Shown here piece after piece: positions 1 to 5,513 of a DNA stretch of 5,513 bases. This DNA comes from Cocleimonas sp. (GTDB lineage Bacteria > Pseudomonadota > Gammaproteobacteria > Thiotrichales > Thiotrichaceae). Position 1 is the first letter of the stretch, and each line of letters starts with the position of its first letter. The position numbers and the translations under genes were made by a program. The stretch lies in the NCBI GenBank assembly GCA_023145485.1, contig JAGLDT010000288.1:1-5513 (forward strand), in the 5' to 3' direction. The notes under the pieces were generated by a model. It searched no databases. It was not told where the DNA came from and saw nothing but the letters and a program-made list of their open reading frames with translations.

Positions 1-973
1 AAATAGCAGAAGCAACACCAAAGCTAATAGCAACTAGTAACGGCGCGACACCATTGGGTAAAATATGTCTAAAAAGAATAGACTGTAATGGCAAACCACT
101 CGCAATAGCAGCTTGAACATAATCTTGCTTGCGTAATTTAAGAAACTCTGCACGCACGTATCGTGCATAGCCTGACCAGCCTGTAATACCAAGAATAATC
201 ATCATTAGGTAAATACTACGCCCAAAAAAAGCAATAATCGTCAATAATAAAAAGAGTACAGGTATGGCTTCAAAAATTTCCATTAGGCGCATCCCAAACA
301 TATCAACTCGCCCTGAAAAATAGCCCATTTGACCGCCAATAAAAATACCTATCACCACCGCTATTCCTGTCGCAACAAAGCCAATTCCCAACGCAATACG
401 TGAAGCATGAATCATACGACTAGCTACATCAGCACCATTATCATCAGTGCCCATAATATGAATACGTTTATCGGCAGATAGTGGGGATTCTAGCCCTGTA
501 TCACCATAGTCACGTAAAAAATCACTGGGGGAATACGGAATAGGTGGCAGTACTGCCCAGTCATATTCCGTATTAGTTACTTTTTCTCGAAACTCATCGT
601 AGACAATCAATTTAGGAGGCGTTAAGAAGGCCTTAGCAGCAAAAGTTAGACTTAAAACAATCAGCGTAAAAATCCATATTTTTTTTATAAAACCTATTTT
701 AAATCGCCATAAAGCTACTACACCAAAAAAGGCAGAAAGCATGAGAATATCTTCTGCCGTTGTATAACGGAAAATAGGGAGCGTCAAACTACCTTTTTCA
801 CTAGCAATCAAAGGCATGCTATTTGCTAAATAAGGGGCAAAAACCGCCATAAAAACAAGCAGAAACACCCAAGCAAGACCTAGCTTTGCTCCCCATCCTG
901 AGAATGCCAAACGTAATACACGTTTACCGTAAGATTCACTTATATGGGGTGTTGTATTTATACCATTAGTCAT
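1..973 (-). CDS. DppC/OppC-type ABC transporter permease, 3' end cut by window edge
   Basis: Inner-membrane permease subunit of a peptide/nickel-type ABC importer. I translated 324 residues from the ATG at 973-971; the frame stays open to position 1, so perhaps 60-70 C-terminal residues are missing. The first membrane helix is near residues 28-48. The family motif GTDDNGADVASR (175-186) precedes the core helices, and the ATPase-contacting EAA loop is QDYVQAAIASG (283-293) followed by LFRHILPNG (300-308). Between helix 1 and the GTDD motif lie about 125 residues with two extra hydrophobic stretches (about 74-90 and 98-115) separated by a basic loop, RFKIGFIKK; ordinary DppC proteins have a shorter soluble loop here. 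The usual Arg of GRDV is Ala181. A GAGG ribosome binding site (981-984) sits 7 nt before the ATG. The start overlaps the upstream permease stop by 8 nt (ATGACTAA), suggesting translational coupling. The family call is firm; the substrate is unknown. Confidence 0.93.
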   Translation of the reverse strand, partial: MTNGINTTPHISESYGKRVLRLAFSGWGAKLGLAWVFLLVFMAVFAPYLANSMPLIASEKGSLTLPIFRYTTAEDILMLSAFFGVVALWRFKIGFIKKIWIFTLIVLSLTFAAKAFLTPPKLIVYDEFREKVTNTEYDWAVLPPIPYSPSDFLRDYGDTGLESPLSADKRIHIMGTDDNGADVASRMIHASRIALGIGFVATGIAVVIGIFIGGQMGYFSGRVDMFGMRLMEIFEAIPVLFLLLTIIAFFGRSIYLMMIILGITGWSGYARYVRAEFLKLRKQDYVQAAIASGLPLQSILFRHILPNGVAPLLVAISFGVASAI

Positions 974-2345
974 ATTGAATCCTCGGATCAACCAGTGTAT
1001 AGAGAAAATCTGAGATTAAATACCCTAATAAGGTGAGTAATCCTGCAATAAGAGTGATAGATAAAACCACTTCTCGGTCACGCGACATCGTGGCTTCGAT
1101 CACTAATTTCCCCATACCATCAATACTAAATATTTGCTCAATAATCACTGAACCACCCAATAAACTAGGTAGTAACCCTGCTAAAATAGTAATCAAAGGT
1201 AAGAGACTATTACGAAATACATGTTTCCATAACACATCTGACTCTACGACCCCTTTAGCCCGTGCTGTACGAGCATAGTCAGCATTCAGGTTTTCTAGTA
1301 TTGAGGTTCGCATGATTTTAGCCAATGCTGCAAAACCACCATAAGAGAGTGCAATAATGGGTAAGACCAAATGCCATGAACGATCTAAAAAGAAGCCACG
1401 TAAAAAGTCACCCGAGGAAAATTCAACTGCCAGCATTAACCCCAGCCCTGCACCGAACATAACTAATCCTCCAGTTCGAAAGGTCGCTACTTTTGTCCAT
1501 GCTAATAATGCCAATGTTAATGTGCCAAGTAAGGGGAAAAATACCCAGTTAAATAGCACAAAACTTGCATGGGTATATGCCATCCATACGCCCATTGCTC
1601 CCCCTACTAATGCTGCAATCGCAACCCGTGCTTTTATCTGTTGGCATTGGCTTAGCATATAGCTTGAAATAATACCTAAAATCATTAAAACAAAGACTTT
1701 TGCAACATCCCAAAGCGATGACCAATGAGGCATAAAGGGCATATCTAAAGCTTCTCGACTGCTTAATCCGCTGGTTGGAAACCATTGCCAATGTTGAATA
1801 CTGGCAAAAAAACCAATCATTAAGACTCCAGCTAGCATAGAGGGAATAGACCAAAGTGCCAGCATAATAATATTCGATGTAACATCAAACCGCCCTCCTC
1901 TATCACGCGCTGCATTCATGCCAATAATAATAGCGATAATATAAATCAGCGGTATGGTAATAACATTGAGCAATAATGTGATAGGTAATCTCTCTCCAAT
2001 CAAATCGGCGACAGGACGACCGTAGTTAAAACTATCCCCTAAATCTGAGCCTTTAGTGAATGAAAAACCATTAATCTCGCGTTCTTCATCAAAGGTAAAT
2101 CCAATCGGTGAAACATTATTAAGCCAACGCAGATACTGGATTGGCATAGGATCATCTAAACCATAGCGTTTATTATAATAATCACGCAGTGCCTGTTTTT
2201 GTTCAGGCTTCATATCCATACCATTGACTAAGCTATCTCCACTAATGCCACCAGGAGCCAATGCCATCACAGTAAACACCACAAGAGTAATCCCCAACAA
2301 AGTAGGAATCATTAATAAGATACGACGAAGAAGGTAGATTAACAT
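966..2345 (-). CDS. DppB/OppB-type ABC transporter permease with a four-helix insertion
   Basis: Inner-membrane permease of 459 aa that should pair with the DppC-like subunit to form the channel of a peptide/nickel-type importer. Family features seen: start MLIYLLRRILLMIP with helix 1 at about 9-30; YGLDDPMPIQYLRWL (61-75); DLGDSFNYGRPV (101-112); core helices at about 122-142 and 157-181; WFPTSG (188-193); the EAA loop ARAKGVVESDVLWKH (361-375); and a C-terminal end LVDPRIQYD typical of the family. Usual DppB/OppB length is roughly 300-340 aa. The excess lies at about 210-322 and contains four hydrophobic stretches (about 213-231, 241-258, 262-282, 292-309). An in-frame TAA directly abuts the ATG, so no earlier start exists. 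There is no convincing Shine-Dalgarno sequence. The gene follows the receptor gene by 105 bp and overlaps the next permease gene by 8 nt. The family call is firm; the role of the insertion is unknown. Confidence 0.94.
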   Translation of the reverse strand: MLIYLLRRILLMIPTLLGITLVVFTVMALAPGGISGDSLVNGMDMKPEQKQALRDYYNKRYGLDDPMPIQYLRWLNNVSPIGFTFDEEREINGFSFTKGSDLGDSFNYGRPVADLIGERLPITLLLNVITIPLIYIIAIIIGMNAARDRGGRFDVTSNIIMLALWSIPSMLAGVLMIGFFASIQHWQWFPTSGLSSREALDMPFMPHWSSLWDVAKVFVLMILGIISSYMLSQCQQIKARVAIAALVGGAMGVWMAYTHASFVLFNWVFFPLLGTLTLALLAWTKVATFRTGGLVMFGAGLGLMLAVEFSSGDFLRGFFLDRSWHLVLPIIALSYGGFAALAKIMRTSILENLNADYARTARAKGVVESDVLWKHVFRNSLLPLITILAGLLPSLLGGSVIIEQIFSIDGMGKLVIEATMSRDREVVLSITLIAGLLTLLGYLISDFLYTLVDPRIQYD

Positions 2346-2450
2346 TTACAATTTTTTACCATGAAATAAGGTAGAGTCAGTGAGGTTTACGAAACCGACC
2401 ATGGTTAGAGATTAAATTTGTGTACTCTGTGATCTTTGTAAGAAATTATT
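2346..2450 (-). other. Receptor-permease intergenic gap with a small hairpin (2384-2396)
   Basis: This 105-bp gap separates the binding-protein gene from the first permease gene. It contains the short inverted repeat GGTTT-CGT-AAACC (5-bp stem, 3-nt loop, minus-strand reading), with no T-run behind it, so it is not a convincing terminator. Transcription probably reads through to the permeases. In other binding-protein operons, a structure in this position can stabilise the receptor mRNA end and lower permease expression; here that is only an inference from position. Confidence 0.3.
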
Positions 2451-4343
2451 TTAATGGTATTTTTGCAACATCTTTGGCACATAGGTTTCTAGCGGTAACA
2501 TGTTGCTGTTTAAACCTAATTTTGTCATTCCTAGGTTTTTATAACGTTTATCAATAAAAACTAGGCTCATACTACGCTTGAGGAAAGTGTAAGGTTGGTC
2601 TTCATAAAAAATCGCTTCCGCTTTTTTCCATAATAGCATACGTTTGGATTCATCAACGGTCTTACGTGCTTCATCTATCAGCTTATCTAGCGCATCGCTC
2701 TTGTAATTAATAAAGTTATTACCATTAGTTTTTGTTTGTGAACTATGAAACATTTGATAAATATCGGTTTCTATACCGCTAGTCCAGCCCAGTGTAATCG
2801 CGGTAAAATCCTTATTATCCAGCTTGTCAATCATCACTGGCCATTCAGTAGGTGTTGGAATTAATTTCACCCCTGCTTTTGCGTACATGTCTTTTAATAA
2901 CAACACCATCCGCTTAGTATCTTCATTGCCCTGAAAATAGGTTAATTCAAACTCAAAATCTTTACCATTCGGAGCTTCTAAAAGTCCATCACCGTTACTG
3001 TCTTTAAAACCTGCTTCAGCAAGCAGTTGTTTGGCTTTGTTTAAATCGCTTTTACGAGCAATCAGCGAAGTATTATGTTGCTTGCTTCTTGGGCTAAAAG
3101 GACTAATAGCAACCTCTGCATAGCCCAAATAAATATCACTAATAATTTTTTCACGGTCTGTTATATAAGTCATTGCCTGACGCACACGTTTATCAGCAAA
3201 AAAGGTTGGTTTTTCTTTTGTACCTTGATTCCAACCGATATAAGAATAACCTGCAACAGGTGGCATATATTCAAAATTATGACTTTTTTCGATCATCTGT
3301 TGATCAGTTTTTAACTTTTTATATTCAACAGGGCGCGCACCATAAGAATCTAAGTCACCATTACGATAAGTGGTTAGACGTGCGCTATCATTTTGAATGA
3401 TTTTCCAAATAATTTTATCATAAGAGGCTTGCACTTCGCCCCAGTAACGGGTATTACGCACTAGTTCAACACTACCTTTATCGGGCGTCCAGCTTTTAGG
3501 GGAATTAAGTCGGTAAGGTCCTGTGCCAATCAAAATACTTTTTGATTCATTAAACTCTTCGATTTTCTCCAGATAAGGCCGATAAAAATGTTGTGGTAAA
3601 ATAGTCAAACCACCTGCAAGATCAATTGCTTCAAAATAAGGACGTTTAAAATCAAAGCTAACTTCATAATCACCGTTTGCAGTGACTGATTTTAAAGGTT
3701 CAAAATATGCTTGCGTACCAGGTGCTTTAATCCCTTTATTCATTAGAAAATTATAGCTAAAAACAACATCCTCTGATGTCATTGACTCGCCATCAGAAAA
3801 GACAATATCTTTTCGTAATTGAAATGTTATTTTTAAGCCATTTTCACTAATTTTCCAGCTTTTTGCCAATAAACCTGACCATTCCAATGTATCTGGGTTG
3901 CGCGTCAGCAAGGATTCTAAGACATAACTCTGTACATCCGAGGCATAGGCATCAGTAGACACTAAGGGGGTAATAGTTTTAAGGTTATTACCAAAGGAAT
4001 TCACCTTCCAGTCACCTGTTGCATAATCAGGACGTTGAGTGGCAACATAAGCTCGTTTAAAGGCTTCAGTAACACCAGTATTGTTATTATTTAAGGAAAC
4101 TGAGGATGCTAAGGACTTTTGTTCACCTATCTGAAAACTACCCCGCTCTATTTTTTTTGCAAGCTGGCTAATGACAACACGTAAATTGCTCACATCTTTT
4201 GTCTGTGCTGATAATATCTGTGTTGTTTCTGCCAATTTCATCCACTGGCGGTCTATTTGATACATGGTTGCAATCATCAAAATAATGATCAGGGAAAGAA
4301 GGCTATAAAGGGTAAAATCTTTAGTTGAGAGTCTTTTTTGCAT
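2451..4343 (-). CDS. Family-5 ABC substrate-binding protein, apparently membrane-anchored
   Basis: Receptor of the ABC importer encoded just downstream, 630 aa. Family-5 (SBP_bac_5) hallmarks are visible in order: PLVSTDAYASDVQSYVLESL (126-145), ITFQLRKDIVFSDGESMTSE (172-191), DVVFSYNF (192-199), ILPQHFY (248-254), GTGPYRL (273-279), VELVRNTRYWGE (292-303), VRQAMTYITDREKII (387-401) and DSNGDGLLE (448-456). The N terminus is unusual. A short basic head (K3, R4, K8) leads to a hydrophobic helix at about 12-28, without a clear signal peptidase site or lipobox Cys. Residues about 34-66 then show a/d spacing of hydrophobics (L37, L44, V51, L54, I58, L61, I65), suggesting a coiled coil, followed by an Asn/Ser-rich linker (about 77-90). 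I infer a receptor tethered to the periplasmic face of the inner membrane. An in-frame TAG (4370-4368) precedes the ATG, supporting this start; the A/T-rich leader has no Shine-Dalgarno motif. The substrate may be peptides or another solute. Confidence 0.93.
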   Translation of the reverse strand: MQKRLSTKDFTLYSLLSLIIILMIATMYQIDRQWMKLAETTQILSAQTKDVSNLRVVISQLAKKIERGSFQIGEQKSLASSVSLNNNNTGVTEAFKRAYVATQRPDYATGDWKVNSFGNNLKTITPLVSTDAYASDVQSYVLESLLTRNPDTLEWSGLLAKSWKISENGLKITFQLRKDIVFSDGESMTSEDVVFSYNFLMNKGIKAPGTQAYFEPLKSVTANGDYEVSFDFKRPYFEAIDLAGGLTILPQHFYRPYLEKIEEFNESKSILIGTGPYRLNSPKSWTPDKGSVELVRNTRYWGEVQASYDKIIWKIIQNDSARLTTYRNGDLDSYGARPVEYKKLKTDQQMIEKSHNFEYMPPVAGYSYIGWNQGTKEKPTFFADKRVRQAMTYITDREKIISDIYLGYAEVAISPFSPRSKQHNTSLIARKSDLNKAKQLLAEAGFKDSNGDGLLEAPNGKDFEFELTYFQGNEDTKRMVLLLKDMYAKAGVKLIPTPTEWPVMIDKLDNKDFTAITLGWTSGIETDIYQMFHSSQTKTNGNNFINYKSDALDKLIDEARKTVDESKRMLLWKKAEAIFYEDQPYTFLKRSMSLVFIDKRYKNLGMTKLGLNSNMLPLETYVPKMLQKYH

Positions 4344-4385
4344 AAATTTATATTTAATAATTGAAAGCTATTCGGTGTTTTTATA

Positions 4386-4414
4386 ATTATCTAATAGTCT
4401 CGACTATATATCTA
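4386..4414 (-). promoter_or_regulatory. Candidate sigma70-type promoter of the transporter operon
   Basis: On the minus strand, TAGATA (4414-4409, 4 of 6 to the -35 consensus) and GATAAT (4391-4386, 5 of 6 to the -10 consensus) are separated by exactly 17 nt. Transcription would begin near 4379-4380, giving a leader of about 36 nt. The region is so A/T-rich that chance matches are likely, so this is a tentative call. Confidence 0.35.
4394..4407. repeat. 14-bp inverted repeat, possible operator
   Basis: The perfect arms ATAGTC and GACTAT are separated by 2 bp. The element lies wholly inside the 17-bp spacer of the candidate promoter for the receptor gene, a position where a repressor or a spacer-binding activator could act. 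The repeat is directly seen; the operator role is inferred. Confidence 0.35.
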
Positions 4415-4453
4415 CATTGGATAATTTTCCAGTACTCAATAAACAACAGACAT

Positions 4454-4490
4454 AAAAAAAAGCGAACACCCATAAAGAATGTCCGCTTTT
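4454..4490 (-). terminator. Rho-independent terminator of the porin gene
   Basis: Read on the minus strand, AAAAGCGGACA (4490-4480) pairs with TGTTCGCTTTT (4468-4458) over 11 positions with one G-U pair, followed by a tract of eight T (4461-4454) that overlaps the end of the stem. It begins 25 nt beyond the porin stop codon and separates the porin from the transporter operon. With only four T on the other side, it would be weaker for plus-strand transcripts. Confidence 0.88.
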
Positions 4491-4515
4491 ATAGCTTCTA
4501 ATATTCTAATAAAAA

Positions 4516-5424
4516 TTAAAAATTAGAGGTAATACCTATACGAGCATGAGAAGATTTATTTTCACTACCTTTCTCAGCTATATCATTTTTACCAAAACTA
4601 GTCCAAACGCTAGTGCCTTTACCTAACTTATAACCAGCTTCAAGGACTTGATAGCTACCATCAAAATCTTTATCATCATCTTCATGTGATTTACTACCAA
4701 CTTCGCTTTGAACATAAGCTTTTCCAAACTTATAACGACCGTTAACAGCTATACCTGTCATATCACTAACTTTATTATAAACAAAACCAACCCTATGACC
4801 AGCAGGCATTTTATAACCTAAAGCAAGATTATCAGTTGCATCACCACCTTTAGCTTTTTGATGTCCCCAAGCTGCATAGATACCGTTACTGTTATAGTTA
4901 ATTAAAGTACTAATAATATCACTACTTACACCATGAGTCTCATCAGGAACATAAGCTGCTGCAAATGCAACAGGGCCAAACCCTTTTAAGTAAGCGATTG
5001 CATTAGAAATACGGAATGGACCGTCACTAATACTAGCATGACCACCAACATTCATAAAATCAACAGCATCTGAAGAGAGAGAAAGAGGTGTTGCATGACG
5101 ACCTACACGCACTTCACCAAAATTTCCTTTCATACCAACCCAAGCGTCACGAGCGCCTAGAGCAGCTGGAGTTCCATTATTATCAATAGCATTTTTAGTT
5201 GAAAACTCAACTTTATGAGTAACGGACATACCATTATCCATAGGTGTTGCGCCTTTAACACCAATACGTGAAGTATGAGCATCTACTGTTGTAACACTGT
5301 CACCAGCTGCATTTTTATTACTACCTACGGAAACTTTCATTTTTCCGTAAAGCGTTGTATCTGCCATTACAGCCATTGGGGCAGCTAGACCTGCTGCTAC
5401 TGCGATTGCAAGCAATTTTTTCAT
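4516..5424 (-). CDS. Gram-negative general porin (outer-membrane beta-barrel)
   Basis: Outer-membrane channel for passive entry of small hydrophilic solutes, 302 aa from the chosen start. The signal peptide is MKKLLAIAVAAGLAAPMAVMA (1-21), with cleavage predicted before DTTLYGKMKVSVG. Porin-family features are SRIGVKG (52-58), DAWVGMKGNFGEVRVGR (93-109), amphipathic alternation through the mature chain, and a C-terminal Phe (GITSNF) as used for recognition by the barrel-assembly machinery. An acidic loop, HEDDDKDFDG, lies at 247-256. An ATG nine codons upstream is in frame (5451-5449), but I reject it because it would place the charged segment MTNFFRSRK before the signal peptide, while AGGAG (5436-5432) stands 7 nt before the chosen ATG. 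The length is short for this family, often about 330-400 aa, suggesting short loops. It has its own terminator and is a separate unit from the transporter. Pore selectivity cannot be read from the sequence. Confidence 0.92.
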   Translation of the reverse strand: MKKLLAIAVAAGLAAPMAVMADTTLYGKMKVSVGSNKNAAGDSVTTVDAHTSRIGVKGATPMDNGMSVTHKVEFSTKNAIDNNGTPAALGARDAWVGMKGNFGEVRVGRHATPLSLSSDAVDFMNVGGHASISDGPFRISNAIAYLKGFGPVAFAAAYVPDETHGVSSDIISTLINYNSNGIYAAWGHQKAKGGDATDNLALGYKMPAGHRVGFVYNKVSDMTGIAVNGRYKFGKAYVQSEVGSKSHEDDDKDFDGSYQVLEAGYKLGKGTSVWTSFGKNDIAEKGSENKSSHARIGITSNF

Positions 5425-5431
5425 CTTTCGA

Positions 5432-5436
5432 CTCCT
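5432..5436 (-). promoter_or_regulatory. Ribosome binding site that decides the porin start
   Basis: AGGAG on the minus strand, 7 nt before the ATG at 5424. It selects the start that gives a normal signal peptide over the in-frame ATG at 5451. Confidence 0.85.
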
Positions 5437-5452
5437 AAAAAAGTTAGTCATA

Positions 5453-5480
5453 AATATATAAATAATTCTTTTAATCTGAA
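5453..5480 (-). promoter_or_regulatory. Candidate porin promoter
   Basis: On the minus strand, TTCAGA (5480-5475, 4 of 6) and TATATT (5458-5453, 5 of 6) are separated by 16 nt. Transcription would begin near 5446, downstream of the upstream ATG at 5451, which agrees with the shorter porin start. An alternative -10 element, TTATAA with a TG two positions upstream, lies at about 5492-5497. The call is tentative because the sequence is A/T-rich. Confidence 0.35.
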
Positions 5481-5482
5481 AG

Positions 5483-5513
5483 CCAGTTTTATAACCAGTT
5501 CCAGCTATTCCAG
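5483..5513. repeat. Cluster of CCAG/CTGG direct repeats upstream of the porin promoter
   Basis: CCAG occurs on the plus strand at 5483, 5495, 5501 and 5510, reaching the window edge. The copies at 5483 and 5495 extend to CCAGTT with a 12-bp period. The cluster lies immediately upstream of the candidate -35 element, where an activator could bind, but no known regulator site is recognised. Confidence 0.3.

Larger units (their letters stand above)
4344..4453 (-). other. Leader and control region of the transporter operon
   Basis: Gene-free, very A/T-rich stretch between the porin terminator and the receptor start codon. It holds the candidate promoter and the inverted repeat listed separately. 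No small ORF with a ribosome binding site and no riboswitch-like fold was recognised. Confidence 0.5.

Noticed and set aside
1033..1662. Two open frames on the plus strand opposite the DppB-like permease gene.
   Set aside because: They are antisense to a well-supported membrane protein gene and show no domain or plausible protein features of their own.
1386..1715. The possibility that the DppB insertion is a mobile-element insertion or assembly artefact.
   Set aside because: The reading frame is intact, no flanking repeats were seen, the base composition looks like the rest of the gene, and the segment follows the positive-inside rule.
1549..1854. A 101-codon minus-strand frame inside the DppB-like gene.
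   Set aside because: It is an out-of-frame shadow of the permease, with no ribosome binding site or family resemblance.
2346..2402. An 18-codon minus-strand ORF (ATG at 2402) whose TAA directly abuts the DppB-like ATG, suggesting a leader peptide.
   Set aside because: It has no ribosome binding site, no recognisable attenuator features and no distinctive composition; an ORF this short arises easily by chance.
3075..3400. Plus-strand open frames opposite the binding-protein gene.
   Set aside because: They overlap a conserved coding sequence and look like antisense noise.
5425..5451. Upstream in-frame ATG that would extend the porin by nine residues.
   Set aside because: The AGGAG site and the normal signal peptide both favour the ATG at 5424, and the candidate transcription start lies downstream of 5451.

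Overview
The window is AT-rich and every supported gene lies on the minus strand, so transcription runs from high to low coordinates. A classical outer-membrane porin (signal peptide, porin motifs, C-terminal Phe) together with an inner-membrane ABC importer points to a Gram-negative bacterium. The style of porin and transporter fits a low-GC gammaproteobacterium best, but no taxonomic marker gene is present and this is an inference.

Layout from high to low coordinates. (1) 5425-5513: upstream region of the porin gene, with a candidate promoter, a strong ribosome binding site and a cluster of CCAG repeats. (2) 4516-5424: a compact general porin of 302 aa, followed by a clear rho-independent terminator (4454-4490). 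(3) 4344-4453: a gene-free stretch with a candidate promoter whose spacer holds a 14-bp inverted repeat. (4) 2451-4343: a family-5 (peptide/nickel type) substrate-binding protein that appears to be anchored in the inner membrane by an uncleaved N-terminal helix followed by a coiled coil. (5) 2346-2450: a 105-bp gap with one small hairpin. (6) 966-2345: a DppB/OppB-type permease of 459 aa with an extra block of four predicted membrane helices. (7) 1-973: a DppC/OppC-type permease overlapping the previous gene by 8 bases, carrying an extra pair of helices, and cut by the window edge.

The receptor and the two permeases form one transporter operon. The ATPase subunits (DppD/DppF type) are not in the window and would be expected beyond position 1. 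The porin is a separate transcription unit; it may admit small solutes to the periplasm, but nothing ties it to the same substrate.

The most notable point is that all three transporter subunits depart from the textbook Dpp/Opp form in the membrane: a tethered receptor, four added helices in one permease and two in the other. The added helices obey the positive-inside rule. I read this as a distinct architectural variant of the peptide-type ABC importer with unknown substrate. Homologues of this form may already exist in databases without functional study.
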